Positions 10,599-22,400 of a stretch of 64,000 nt of DNA are shown in pieces. Numbering within the stretch: position 1 is the first letter of the stretch; every line of letters begins with the position of its first letter. Source of the stretch: Agelas oroides (taxonomy: Eukaryota; Porifera; Demospongiae; Agelasida; Agelasidae); NCBI GenBank assembly GCA_949130485.1, contig OX422204.1, positions 6,076,015-6,140,014 of the forward strand, given 5' to 3'. A model generated the notes under the pieces. It was not told the DNA's origin. It saw only the letters and a list, made by a program, of their open reading frames with translations, and did no database searches. Made by a program: the position numbers and the translations under genes.

Positions 10599-11782
10599 CT
10601 ATGCACACTTCTGGTGCCCCTGAGGGCTCCAGAAGTGTGCATCAGAGTCACTGGCAGGTTCACACTGAGGTTCTTGGGCATCATCAGCCTTATCATAAGT
10701 CACATCATCAGTTTCATCCGAACTTGCCAGACAGGTCTCCCCATGTAGACTAGCAGCTGGAGATGGATTAGCTTCACTTTCGCATAGGGTTGAGTCAGAT
10801 TGAACTAAGTCAGACTGTTCAGTCATATTAGCAGGAGTGTCAGGTGAGGCCAAGGCATCACATGTGACAGTCTGAGAAGGAGCTGCAACCGTCCCCTCTG
10901 TGGGGGAGGTAGGTACTGCCTCTTCTGAGGTAGAGGCTTGGGTAGCATCCCCAGATTCACTGGGGGTTCCTGGCTGACGGAGAGATTTCTGGAGTTTCCA
11001 AGTTAAGTTACTCTCCATGACAGACCACGAGTTTTCAAGGGTATCAAGAGTATCCTCAGATGCCATCACAGTAAAACACCATTTGGTTCTGTCGCGCGAT
11101 CTTCTCACGGATTTCTTTACACTGATGTTTTGTGGATCCTCAGAGGGTACTAAGGCAGATAGGACTTGCTGGACTTCAGGCTCCTTCGTAGAGAATCTGG
11201 TTCCCCAGATGATTATGAAATTGGATGATTGAGTAGAGGGACTCCGTCTGAGGTGAGAGCCTTGCCGCACTTGGGATTGAAATTGGCCAGAGCTGTTATG
11301 TATTATCCTAGATGTGAACTGCCCTTCCCCATCCCCAGAAGGTTTCTTAAAAAACACACGTGTACCACGTGTACCATGTATGTTATGTGTGCTGTTGTTT
11401 GCTCTTACATGAATAGGCTTGCCTGTAGCAGTACTGGGTGGCTTAGTATTCAGAGCCTTAGCATAGCTTCCTTTTTTTGTTTGCCCCTGGCTTCCCAGTG
11501 AGCAGTCACCTGGTTGACGGACTGCTTGCTCCTAAGGCCCTTGACCTCTTCTTCAAGGGAGTGAATCCATTCTTCCAGAACAAGGACATGCATGTGAAGC
11601 TTCTTGTTTTCCCTTTTGTGGGACAGCTCTAGGTTCTGGAATCTGACTGTCAAAAGTTTAAAAGCTTCACGTAGAGCCTCATTGTCTCCCTGGGGGGTAC
11701 TGCCAGCTTCAGTGCTTACTGAACAACATGCAGGAGACACATGTGCCTCCAACTGCACAGAGGCAGGGGTCATGAGAGTCAC
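10599..11782 (-). pseudogene. LINE A: ORF1 coiled coil and C-terminal block
   Basis: Frame 11782-11450 contains a coiled coil (ALREAFKLLTVRFQNLE and LHMHVLVLEEWIHSLEEE). Frame 11357-10599 holds a conserved block (FIIIWGTRFS, then RTKWCFTVMASEDTLDTLEN, then LTWKLQKSLRQ) that also occurs in LINE B. After it comes an acidic, Ser/Thr-rich tail ending near 10599. The two frames differ, so at least one frame break separates them. ORF1 proteins coat LINE RNA (family knowledge). Confidence 0.65.
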
Positions 11783-12311
11783 TGATATTTGGGGTTACAG
11801 GGGGTTGTTCCCCTTTGGAACTAGTAGCAGAACAGTTCCCCTTAGACTGAGATTTAAGCTTAGATTTAGAGCCTTGTAACAGTTTGCTAGCCCTGTGGTC
11901 TGCACATAGGAACTTAGCTCTGGAAGCACCACGTGTTGTATATCCAGCACAAGAGGCATGTGCAACGACTTTGCATTGCTTATCATCATGGCTACACCGA
12001 ACAACTGTATCATTGTCTAACACACGTTTGGAACAGACACAGCAGAGTATAAACTTTGCACTCTCGCCGACATCCCCTGACTTTGGATTCCCTTCTTTTG
12101 AGCTGCACTTTATGGGAACTTCACTGTCACCACTATCACCACCAGAGGCTTCCACAGAAATTTCCACGTCCTCACTGAGGCTATCTTCTTGTAGAGCTTT
12201 CAATAGAGCAGGGAGCTTATTTCCAGCACCCCTGCGGCGTAGACGTTTGGTGGCTGCGGTTGCGGTAGCGTGGGAGGAAGACTCACACGAACTCGAATTC
12301 ATACTCGCCAT
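11709..12311 (-). pseudogene. LINE A: ORF1 N terminus with PHD finger
   Basis: Starts MASMNSSSCESSS; a basic stretch (TKRLRRRGAGNK) is followed by a PHD-like finger at about residues 90-139 (CCVCSKRVLDNDTVVRC, then AHASCAG, then FLCADH). Near the end is a second Cys motif, CLCAVGGTCVSC, which LINE B matches with CLCLVGGSCDIC. The frame closes just after this motif, and the coiled-coil part follows in another frame. PHD fingers read histone tails; in CR1-like ORF1 proteins the role is not settled. Confidence 0.75.
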
Positions 12312-12499
12312 TTTCAGTCAAATGTGCATGACTCACCGTACTGGAACCATCTTCTTCTTCGTCTTTGTAACCTCCTTTCTAGGAGAGTACCCCTAGTTGG
12401 GCTATATAGGGCCAGGTTGGAGTAATAGTGCGTTCCGGTGTGCACGGAGTTGGTCTAGAAAGTCCACGATGTACACTTTTTGCGTGGTCCTTAATCCAT

Positions 12500-13297
12500 T
12501 CACAGCCGAGCATCATGGACGTCGACAAAGCGGTCCGGGTCCAGGTTAATATCCGGGAGTAGCGATTTAACGTGGGAGGGTGCATCTGAGAGTAATTCAT
12601 GGCGGCGGGTGGAGAGGGAGGGGCAGCGCAAGATGAAGTGGGCGAAGTTCTCAGGTGCAGTGAGACACAGCTTACAGGTGGAGTCGCCGGGGTCTGTGCC
12701 ATTCATCCTGCGTCGAAACCTCAGTCTCCAGGCCATCACAGCCAACCAGCATTCTAACTCGGAAGTTGGTTCTGCTGGTGCATGGCTTGTCGATCGTGCA
12801 GGGTGGAGGACCAATGGTGGGAGGGTTTACCGAGGGGGAGGTCGCAGTAGCCAATCGGATAGTCTGGTATTTAGCAGCCTTTTGCTGGAGTTTTTCCAAG
12901 AGGCTTTGCCCCTTGGGTTGGAGATCAGCTGTTCAAGGGATGGGAGGTTAGCCTCGTCCCCAGGCTCTCTCCTCAAAAACGGGGGGGGAGGAGAGAGCCT
13001 GGAGACGAGGCTAATGGGAGGTGGAGATTGTCCAGAAGTTGTTGCCACAGGGGGATGAACCCAGAAAGCGATGGATTAGTCAACCATTGTTCAAGGATCA
13101 GTTTGGGAAGGTCAGTAGAGGCCATGGATGTGATGGAGTTGATAAAGGTGAGTTGCTGCTGCTATATGAATGAGGATATGTCCCTGGAGCCTAGGAGACT
13201 AATTAGAGCTACACTAGGGCATCTGACAGGGAGGCCTTGGATGGTTCCTATAGGATCTTCCGGTGGACACGTTCCAGCATTAGTGACTCGGTTTTAG
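12500..13297 (-). pseudogene. LINE B: ORF2 C terminus with zinc knuckle
   Basis: The frame at 12814-12500 contains STCKLCLTAPENFAHFILRC, a clean C-x2-C-x8-H-x4-C knuckle, followed by a Leu-rich stretch ending DPDRFVDVHDARL. The upstream part (13297-12815) is the RT connection region, interrupted by a MITE. Confidence 0.6.
12949..13013. mobile_element. 65-bp MITE, TAGCCTCG family, perfect 9-bp TSD
   Basis: Begins TAGCCTCGTCCCCAGGCTC, ends with its near inverse, with a short G-rich centre. ATGGGAGGT flanks it exactly on both sides (12940-12948 and 13014-13022). It lies in LINE B, so it is younger than that copy. Confidence 0.9.
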
Positions 13298-14056
13298 ATA
13301 TAGTCCATAGCTCACATCCATACAGCATGATGGGAAGAGAGAGTGTGGAGTAAAGTCTGTAGGAGGTGACAGGATGTAAGCAGCCGAATCTGGAGCTGAC
13401 TGCATTCAGTGCAAAGAAGGCACTCCGGCCAGCGGCACACCACTCGGAAGTGCGAGCCAAGGTGGAGTAGTGAACTGATTCCAAGGTGGTGGTGCTCATC
13501 AACTTCTTTGCAATTTCTGGCCTGCTAAAAGCCATTGCCTATTGGATCTTGCAAGGGCCCTAGAGCGGGGTGATTCACGGAATACCATGATCACGGATTT
13601 AGAGGAGTTCAGCCGGTAACGCCACTGGGAGGCGTAGTGTGAAACAATATCTAGCATTGCTTGGAGTTCTTCAGGGGAGCTGGCCACCAGTGCTAGATCG
13701 TCAGCGTACATTGGGGCAAGCCACCCTGTAGTGAGTTTAGGGAGAGGGCGGAGGATTAATTGGAGTTTGGCGAGGATGACTTTCTCAAAGAGTTTTGAGA
13801 TGTTAGAGAGGAGGGAAATTCCATGGTAGTTGGATGGATCAGTCTGGTCTTTTTTCGGGTCTTTAGGTATTGGGGTAATGTAACCGAGTTGGAAGACTGT
13901 AGGGATATGGCCAGTGGTGACTATGGCATTGAAGAGATCGGTGAGGAGGTTGCATGTCAGAGGGCCAGAGTGAATGATGTGCTCAGGGTCAATTCCTTCT
14001 GGGTCCGAGGACTTGTGAGGTTTAAGGCATTGAATGGCTTCCTTGACTTCATCCAC
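13248..14056 (-). pseudogene. LINE B: reverse transcriptase with internal deletion
   Basis: The frame at 14056 runs through LKPHKSSDPEGIDPEHIIHS, ITPIPKD and NYHGISLLSNISKLFEKVIL. It then jumps from LRPLPKLTTGW straight into MYADDLALVASSPEELQAML. Compared with LINE A, about 130 residues are missing, including motif A (the D-x-x-KAFD line) and motif B (QGVRQGG). This is an internal deletion, not a point lesion. The following frame (13535-13248) continues with SRFGCLHPVTSYRLYSTL and LYGCELW. Confidence 0.8.
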
Positions 14057-14306
14057 TGTAATGGGTATTTCATCCCCTACTGTAGTATCAAGAAGGGCCA
14101 GATATTCTTCATTGATGGATTGCTGGAAATCAGAGTCGTATGTGCTATGGGGAGAGGGGACACCAAGTTGTTCGAAGTAGGAGGTCCATCCCTCGAGGAG
14201 GGCATCTCCTTGAAAGGTGGTGCCATTAACTGAGATGACTCGGGAGGGTTCAGGAGAGTGGCCATTAATGTTCCTGATTTCTCTAAAGAATTTGCGGGAG
14301 TCTGTA

Positions 14307-15460
14307 TTAGAAGAAGAGTTCCCTTAGATTTTTACGGTGGTTTCTGAGTTTGGCTCTAAATTTCCGTTTGGAGTCCTTATAAGTAATTCGAAGAGGGTGA
14401 TCAGGATTTCTGGGTTTTCCTGCATTTCTCCAGGCCTTGTGAGCAATGTTAGTGGCCTTTTGGGCCAGCTTGAGCTCATCATCCCACTCAGGCGTTTGGT
14501 GGGGAAGGAAACGCTTTGAGGGGATGTTGGTGTCAGCTGTAGACTTCATTAGGGAGATTAAGTGGGAGAGTGTTCTGTCAATGAGATGGGGGTTCGAAGA
14601 GTAATCTGACAGAGACGGAAAGGGTAAGTGGGATAGGCTAGCTTCTAGTGGGGATGTACAAGATTTCTTCAAATCATGCGTTGTGAGCTTCCTCCAGTTG
14701 GGACGGGGAGGGGGACTGGATTTTTTGTGATGAATGGGGGAGTTGGGGAGATGAGTACTAATCTGGCAGGTTATAGGAAGGTGGTCCGAGGTGTTGGATG
14801 GTTCCTCCTCAATGACATGGCAGGATGAGAGAGGTGGGAGTACGTGAGATGGGCAAAGAATGTGATCAATTGTTGATATGGAGCCATTGGCTTCACTCTC
14901 ATAGGTGGAGGTTGCAGTGGTAGGACTGAGATGTAGGTGAGCAGATAGAAAGTTCCATCTTTTTAGGTATTGCATTAAGATTTTACCCTGTTCCTTGATA
15001 GGAGTAGAGGCCATTGGGCCTCCGCCCAGTCCAAGGTGTCACCAAGAATGAACACATCACTGTCAAAGCTGAACAAGTTAATCATGGAGTCTAGGTGGTC
15101 AAGAGACTCTTTAAAAATGTCAGTGCAACCTGTACGTGTTGGTAGGTAAACAGAAAGCAGGCAAATTGGTCGAGGATGGGCTTGGAGTAAAATGCCTACC
15201 ACTCGATGAGAGGAGGAATTGTCAAGCTTGCTGATGTGGTGATCAAGTGATTTTCTCCATGCGATTGCTACTCCCCCATAACCTTGAAGATGTCTAGGCC
15301 TGCAGTAGAGGTCATCCTCTTCTGCCGGAGGGGCAGAGGATAAGAAATTGAAGTCTGGGTGGAGAGCTTGGAGAGATTGCAGTTCGTAGGTCTAGAGCCA
15401 GTGCTCGGAGATAGCAAAAATGTCGTGTTGGTTGAGGAGTTGGTGGGTATAGTAAGTGTT
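14307..15460 (-). pseudogene. LINE B: endonuclease and basic linker
   Basis: CLLSVYLPTRTGCTDIFKES, FILGD, ISTIDHILCPSHVLPPL and NTSDHLPITC are the endonuclease motifs (YLPT, GD, IDHI, SDH). The C-terminal half is the Lys/Arg-rich linker (AHKAWRNAGKPRNPDHPLR). The N-terminal part is split over other frames near 15200-15450. Confidence 0.7.
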
Positions 15461-15634
15461 GGCTTTTAAGCCTCTAACGTTAAGACATCCTACTCTAAGA
15501 TGTTGAGACCCCGTGCCTGTGGAGGATGTCAAGGGTACCTTATTAACAGGGGCACGGGGGGAGGGGGGTGTAATGGGGCTACTCCTGGAGGACAGGCCCC
15601 GGAGGGGGCCCTCCCAGAAGTGTAGGCGTTCCCT

Positions 15635-16482
15635 CTAAAAAAGGGGCAGAGGGAGCCAACGGTGTTGACTAGGGTGGTGAGTGTGGGGGTGGAATACTCT
15701 CAGCACGAGGACTAGAAGGGGGCAGTGAGTACTGGTAGGTGATAATGATACATGAGGTTGGGCAGGGTAATTATCAGAGTGTGGGGGTGGATTACTCTCA
15801 GCACGAGGACTAGAAGGGGGGCGGTGAATGCTGGTAGGTGATGATGGTGCGTGAGGTTGAGCAGGGTAATTATCAGAGTCTGGGAGTGAGAGTGTAATTG
15901 GGGGAAGTGGTAGGGAATTTGGGGTGGTAGCATTGGAAGGGGAGGGCAGGTGGGAGGGGAGGGGGTGGTGGTTACGTAGAGAGTTTTGTAACGTCCAGCG
16001 TGACTTAGCTTGAAGAGCAGGCCAAGCTGCTTCAATGATAGACAAGGTGCTGGGTGGGGCGATAATGGTAGACCACCATTTACTTTTCCCATTCAATCAT
16101 CTATAGGACTTTTTGACAACTACATTCTCGGAGTCTTCTTTGGGTAGCATGGGGGAAATAGCCCTAAGCAGCACTTCAGGTGTGCATCGCCACTGAGTAC
16201 CCCAGACAATACGGAAGGACTTTGGTGGGGAGGTGGGTTTAGTTACAGCATGTTCAGTAGCCTGAGGATTGGAGGTGGGATTTCCTATTTGAGTTGAGGA
16301 CGAGATTGAACTGTGGGGGAGGGATTTGGCTGGGAGGGAGAGGCTGTTTTTTGGTGGGGCTCCCTTATAAGGCCTTTGTTGTTAGTACTGGAAGGCTTTG
16401 CTTTAGTACTTGTGTTTGACCTCAGCATAGCAATTTCGCTTTCCAGGTGGTCATTTCGTTCTTCTAAGGCCAGGACCTGCAA
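15635..16482 (-). pseudogene. LINE B: ORF1 coiled coil and C-terminal block
   Basis: QVLALEERNDHLESEIAMLR (16482) is a coiled coil homologous to that of LINE A. Downstream, KWWSTIIAPPSTLSIIEAAW and WTLQNSLRN (16096) match the conserved ORF1 C-terminal block of LINE A. Two direct copies of a Pro/Ser/His-rich segment (about 15660-15780 and 15770-15890) form a local duplication. Confidence 0.6.
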
Positions 16483-17313
16483 GTGCAGGGATTTGTTCTC
16501 TGTTTTTGGTGGACTTCTAGGTCAAGTACCTGTTGGAGAAGGGAGTCTACTTCAGTTTTAGTGGCCAAAGCCACTGGGTGTGCTGTGCGGCAAATGTCAC
16601 AGGAGCCACCCACTAAGCACAGGCAGTGATCATGCAGAGTAGTATCTGAAGAAGAATTACCCTCACCTAGTGCTGTATTGGGGGGTGCAGGTGTGACAGC
16701 AGGAGTGGTGGTAGATGCGGTAGCAGCAGGGGTGGTGGGGGGTGAGGAGCTGGTCTTCTTGGTTGACTTGCTGGTCTTTTGTGTTGGGTGCCCGCTGTGT
16801 CGACTTCTTCTGTGTGGAGGGGTTGCAGATATGGCATTTAAAGGTGGCCTTTTTTGCACTTCGGGCAGTGAGTCCGGCGCAGTGTAGGTGTGACCAAGAA
16901 CCACATGTCTCACACTGGACCATCCGGGAGCCATCATTAATGGTAGTGCCACATTTGCAGTTAACATTTGAATTATTACAGCTGTGGTCTCCAGGGGGAC
17001 AATCTTCGTCTTGCGAGTGTTTGGTCAACTCACTGTTAGCAATAGTAGGTTGTTCTTCGAGAACATTATTCGCGACGAGGGGAGCTGTAGCTTGCAAGGG
17101 TGCAGGCAGGTGTGGCGGTGTAGGGAGGGGCTGGACTGCTGCAGATAGTGAGGAGGCTGGTAGAGGTTCGGGTAGAGGTTCGACCTCAAGGGGTGGTGCA
17201 GCGTTTGAGTTATTCTGGGAGCAGCTACGGGTTAGAATTCGGACAGGAGAGCCAGGTAGGCTTCTCAGTGAGGGTTGCGAGAGAGATACTGCACGAGACT
17301 TTCTGTTCGCCAT
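16464..17313 (-). pseudogene. LINE B: ORF1 N terminus with PHD finger
   Basis: Starts MANRKSRAVSLSQ with a Pro-rich region, then a PHD finger at about residues 119-163: CKCGTTINDGSRMVQCETC, GSWSHLHCAG, FKCHIC. A frame break follows near 16800. The second frame carries HDHCLCLVGGSCDICR and the start of the coiled coil. Spacing of the finger is closer to a canonical PHD than in LINE A. Confidence 0.75.
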
Positions 17314-17340
17314 CTTCCACGTGACGTACGTGAACCATCA

Positions 17341-18564
17341 CGTGATATAATTTTCCGCGCGCGCGAGCCTCGCGCTGTGTAGGATCTAGGACGCGACGTG
17401 TGAAATGTGGTGCTCTTGCCTTGAACTTTAGCTTGGACTTACGAAGGTACTAAACTGCCATTGTTGTTTCCTCTATTTTTTTGCCCTTGGCAGATTTTGT
17501 TGGTTACGCCCTAAACGCAAGGCATAAAATAATTATGTAATTTTATATTATTTTGCTGTTACGTCGAAGGCGGTCCGCCAAATTTGATCCCCCGATAGCT
17601 TTTATCTTACTGTTGGGAAGATCAAACAATAGCTTTGAGAGTATATGTAAAGCTGTCTACGTAATTCCCAGAAAGAAAGGCCATACAACTTTTCAAGACA
17701 ATTTTGGGCTCACAACCCTGTCTCATGTCAGTAGAGCCTAGTAGCGTAGTAGCTGAGTATGTACATATAGACTGTAGTCTGGTATTGCTGATTTCATAGA
17801 TACATGTAGTATTAGGGCGGCCCTACTATACTGTCATTGCCTAAATTCTTTGCCCACAAAAGTAAATTGGGTGTGCACTATTTAGAATCATGCTACAAAG
17901 CTCCTGCTTGTAGCCTTCATTCAAGTATCACATCTTTCACTTGTCATGACTATTGCTGATTCCAAGAGCTATTAAGAATTTGTAGCATGCATACATGAAC
18001 CATTTAGGGTCATGCCAATCTAATTTTAAGTTGCTTACCCAGACGACTTTCAAAGAGGGTCGATCAGTAGTTCAGCTTAAAATGATAATCATAGTTATGT
18101 GATCATGATCTTAGTGACAGTCTCACTGCAGAAAGTAACAGTCATCCCAACCAGCTATAGTTGACATTGTTGAGCTTTTGTATGATCTTTTATAGTTATC
18201 CACATAAGAGATGACACTCTTTTGGCACATTTAATGCGTAAATTCATGCATGCAATTATCTGAAAATTTGGGTCTGGAGTCAGATTGGTACATGTATAAC
18301 CTTATTGTAGGGTGGAATCAAATTTTGACTCCAAACCAGAGTTTTTATGACCGTACTGGAAGGGGGGCAGTAACCAAATGCTCCTCCAACTCTCATGCAT
18401 GTGCACAAGGTGACTTTGTCTAAACTGTTTGAGGGGCCTATTACTTCCGTGTGTGTATCAGTTTCCATGTGCTCTGGAGGGTCATTGCATATGTGCCCTG
18501 ATATGCAAGAGGCAGCCATCACTGCAGTTGTGTAACCATGCACATTGTCTTGTTTTACAGAACA
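17341..18564. promoter_or_regulatory. Upstream region and likely 5' UTR of the AT-hook/KDM5-tail gene
   Basis: No coding signal. A polypyrimidine-AG acceptor (TGTTTTACAG ending at 18560) lies just before the first ATG of the gene (18565), so an untranslated first exon probably lies in this stretch. I cannot place it. Confidence 0.35.
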
Positions 18565-19411
18565 ATGATGGCTGAAATGTCAAACCAAAGCTCAGAGCCG
18601 CCTGTTGCTGTGTCAACACGAAACTCAGGGTCCTCTGTTGCTGAGTCGAACCAAAGCTCAGGGTCCTCTGTTGCTATGTCAACCCAAAGCTCAGGGTCCT
18701 CTGTTGCTATGTCAACCCAAAGCTCAGGGTCCTCTGTTGCTGTGTCGAACCAAAGCACAGGGTCCTCTGTTGCTGTGTCGAACCAAAGCTCAGGGTCCTC
18801 TGTTGCTATGTCGAACCAAAGCTCAGGGTCCTCTGTTGCTATGTCGAACCAAAGCTCAGGGTCCTCTGTTGCTGAGTCGAACCAAAGCTCAGGGTCCTCT
18901 GTTGCTGAGTCGAACCAAAGCTCAGGGTCCTTTGTTACTGTGTCAACCCAAAGCTCAGGGTCCTCTGTTGCTGTGTTGAACCAAAGCTCAGGGTCCTCTG
19001 TTGCTGAGTCAACCCAAAGCTCAGCATCATTCTGTGTTACTGCAATGCCTGTGTTTAGTGAAGGGTCTGGATATACAGTATTACCCATGATGAACCAAAG
19101 CCCAGGGTATGCTATACTACCCATGTTGAATCAAAGACTAGGGTATACTATGTTACCTGTGTGGAACACAAGCTTAGGATACACAGTACTGTCAGCCTTG
19201 AACCAAAGCTCAGGACTCACCACCAGCGCTGCAATGCCCATGGGCGCTGCAATGCCCATGTTAAACCAAAGCTCAGCGTCTTCCTCTGTCATTGATTTGC
19301 CCACATCAAACCAAAACACAGCGTCATCTGTGGCCATGTCAAACCAAAGCTCAGTGTCCTCCTCCTCCATCACTGACACTACCAACACCACCACTGCTGG
19401 CCCTCACCGAG
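18565..19411 (+). CDS. Exon 1 of the chimeric gene: 11-residue Ser/Gln repeat
   Basis: The exon starts after an acceptor at 18559-18560, with ATG-ATG four bases in ([10 protein letters not shown]). About 13 units of 33 bp encode variants of [10 protein letters not shown]-(M/V/E), followed by looser repeats with GYTVLP motifs. The exon ends GAG/GTGTGT in phase 1, which fits exon 2. The antisense strand is also open over the array; this follows from the 33-bp period and is not a second gene. The segment is low-complexity and probably disordered. Confidence 0.65.
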
Positions 19412-22400
19412 GTGTGTAGTGCATGCTGTGTTTGTGTATGAGTTGTGTGGATCTAGTGTAGCCTCATTGCTTCCACGGTTAGTCGTTGCATGTACCGTAC
19501 TGTGTTTGTGTATGAGTTGTGTGGGTGTAGTGTAGCCTCATTGCTTCCACCGTTAGTCATTGCATGTACCGTACTGTACTATGTGTTTGTGTATGAGTTG
19601 TGTGGATCTAGTGTAGCCTCATTGCTTCCACGGTTAGTCGTTGCATGTACCGTACTGTGTTTGTGTATGAGTTGTGTTGGTGTAGTGTAGCCTCATTGCT
19701 TCCACGGTTAGTCGTTGCATGTACCGTACTGTGTTTGTGTATGAGTTGTGTGGATCTAGTGTAGCCTCATTGCTCCCACGGTTAGTCGTTGCATGTACCG
19801 TACTGTGTTTGTGTATGAGTTGTGTGGGTGTAGTGTAGCCTCATTGCTCCCACGGTTAGTCATTGCATGTACCGTACTGTGTTTGTGTATGAGTTGTGTT
19901 GGTGTAGTGTAGCCTCATTGCTTTCACAGTTAGTCATTGCATGTACCGTACTGTGTTTGTGTATGAGTTGTGTGGATCTAGTGTAGCCTCATTGCTCCCA
20001 CGGTTAGTCGTTGCATGTGTGTAGCTAAATGTACCACTGTAGTGTTTGACCCTTTCTTATAGTACGGAAAATCAAGAAGGCCTGTTTGTATCGCATGATT
20101 ATGGTAGTGTATGGAGATGTAGATGGTACTCTACTATCTGTGGTAAAGATAGGTAGAGAGGACACAAATCATAGTCTCGTTCCCAGTACATTGTAGTGTT
20201 AAATTACTATGAATACAATCAGTGATCTGTGTTGTCTTGTTTCCAGCTCTCAGCAAGACTCCCAGTACCATACTGAGCATCTGGGAACGAGCGCAAGGCT
20301 ACTAATCTTGAAGACAGTCATTATATTCAAATTAGTAGCCTTGCGCTAAGGTGCTTGGCAATAACTGTACATCAAGAGCGCATGATGATGTCATTTGTAT
20401 TGCAGAGGAAGAGCGTGTAACTACAGTGTACCAAAATTTCGAAACAGGCAGAATCTCCCGTGTGTACTAAAAATAGAACACTCCTTCCCACACGACTTCA
20501 CAATCCACCATTACCCTCACTCAACAAGATGTGAGCGCTCCAAGCCTACCTGCCAAGTTCTAGCCTCGTACCCAGGCAGTTCATAAAGAAACGGCCTGGC
20601 AACTTATCCGAGTTCAAACTGTTGACTTCCGCTGCCCTGGAGTTGGCAGTACCAATCAGAGTTCAGAACGCTTCACGTGACAATTGTAGAATTTCTATTG
20701 CGTCACAAGTGCATCACAGTATAACGTACCGTCCTGTGGTTCGGCTAGTGCTTGGAACGATGATTTTTGTTCGAACTTCTTCTGCTGACTTGTGTACCAC
20801 TATTACAGTACCTGTGGACAAAACGGTTTCTTTACAAGCCTGTTTCACAGTAGCAGTGTGGTACTGGTTAGTACTTACTGTCAGTCGGGCATATCAACAT
20901 CGGTGAGCAAGAGCCGGAGTCTACTGCAAGCGTTGCGTCTACAGATGACAAGTAAGACAGCAACCATCCAATATAAGCTTGTAACGAGTCTTGCTGGCAA
21001 CAAAAACGCGCTTGCACATTACGAACAGTCACATGGATACGATCAAATATCACATGCATTATCCAATATTCATGGCTTGTATGGGTGGAGCTGTAATCTT
21101 TTTGACGTCATATCCGTATACAGTTTGAACCCAGGTAAGTTGCCAGGCCGTTTCTCCTACGAACGGCCTGGGTACGAGGCTAGCCAAGTTCTAGCTACAC
21201 AGGAACGGTTGTCTGCCCTTCCTGACATGACGAATGTCATTTTATGATGCTATCCACGCATGACAGTCGAAGAGGGCTGCATAGCTATTCGGTCAAATTC
21301 ATGAGCTTCTGTTTGGGTAACGCATGGTCTCTTAAGCCCCAACTCAACTGTTTGCAGCTACTTTTACTCACACACTAGCTACAACTCAACTGGATGTGCT
21401 ATTTATAGTACACACGGGAGATTCTGCTTTCACCATGGCCAGAATAGGAAGTTACACACTCTTCCTCCTCCCTCTGCAAATAGAATGATGTCATCATCCG
21501 CTCTTGCTGTACATGTACGGGACACAATAGTAAGTATAGTAGCAAGTCACTTATCTGAACGTACTGGGAATTTTTGAATAACTATAACATACAGTACTTT
21601 CCTTTTAATGTACAGCAAAGCATCTATGAATATCATTATTTGGGGGTTTGGGTAAGTGACTTTCGGCTGTACACAATCAATGTATATGCATGACATGTAG
21701 TTCTTGCCTGATCATGAACCAATAAGGATACGGTGGAACCTCCCTTAACGGACATTCCCCATAGCGGACGCTAGCCTCGTTCCCAGGCCTCCCCCGTTTT
21801 TACCTTCCGTTTGTGTTCACAATAATACACGGGAGCGGAAGACCGGCGAAAAATGGCGAAGGCCTGGGAGCATTCATCACGTGAGTGGACACGAGGTGGA
21901 CGCAAACAGAAGGTAAAAACAGGGGAGGCCTGGGACCGAGGCTAAGCGGACACCTCATTATACAGGACAAAATGTTGCAGTCCGGATTGAATTTGCACTA
22001 CGCGTAATACTTTACAGCTCTCCGAAATGCGGACACCTCACTATTCCGTAAAGTGGACAGATTTTGCAGTCCCGCTAGTACCTGGACTGTACAAAATTCA
22101 CTCGATAATGCGGACGCTGGAAGTCCTCTCACCCAAGATTGTGTGGCACCGCTGATTGGTTCACCAACTGGACATTATACTAACACTGGTATGCATAGTT
22201 CTAGCCTCTGATTATCCTTTCTTGCCATCATACAGCAAGTGAGAGCTCTGGAATGCGCCTTCGTAGCGCTCAACGACACGGGTATGCATTGCCACGCCTA
22301 CCGGAAGCCTCCGAAGTAGGGACACCTCTTTACTCAGGACACTTTAGATGGTACCAATGGTGTCCACATTATAGAGGTTCCACTGTATTTCAAAGCCGTT

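Larger units (their letters stand above)
7100..12390 (-). mobile_element. LINE A: nearly full-length CR1-group non-LTR retrotransposon
   Basis: On the minus strand the order is 5' UTR, ORF1 with PHD finger, coiled coil and conserved C-terminal block, then ORF2 with AP-type endonuclease, reverse transcriptase and a C-terminal CCHC-like knuckle. PHD fingers in ORF1 are known from CR1-like elements. Several frame breaks show it is dead: two or more in ORF1, one near the endonuclease start (about 10500), one just before the YADD motif (about 8350), and one before the C-terminal knuckle. No poly-A or simple-repeat tail is obvious, so the 3' end is uncertain. Its 5' end abuts the 3' end of LINE B. 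Confidence 0.85.
12391..17340 (-). mobile_element. LINE B: second CR1-group LINE, RT internally deleted
   Basis: Same gene order as LINE A and clearly related but divergent at protein level. ORF1 with PHD finger starts at 17313, the endonuclease lies at about 15450-14700, the linker at 14700-14300, and RT with the C-terminal knuckle at 14056-12500. It is more damaged than A: several frame breaks, plus an internal RT deletion that joins the fingers to the YADD motif. A 65-bp MITE sits in it at 12949-13013. The GC-rich stretch upstream of 17313 (CGCGCGCGCGAGCC) may be its 5' UTR promoter. Confidence 0.85.

Noticed and set aside
11229-12396. Plus-strand frames over LINE A ORF1
   Set aside because: Antisense shadows of the LINE proteins.
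17553-17741. 62-residue plus frame upstream of the chimeric gene
   Set aside because: No phase-compatible splice to 18561 and no domain.
20395-21247. Frames of 63-151 residues in 20.4-21.2 kb
   Set aside because: They cross MITE ends and terminal repeats; no domain.
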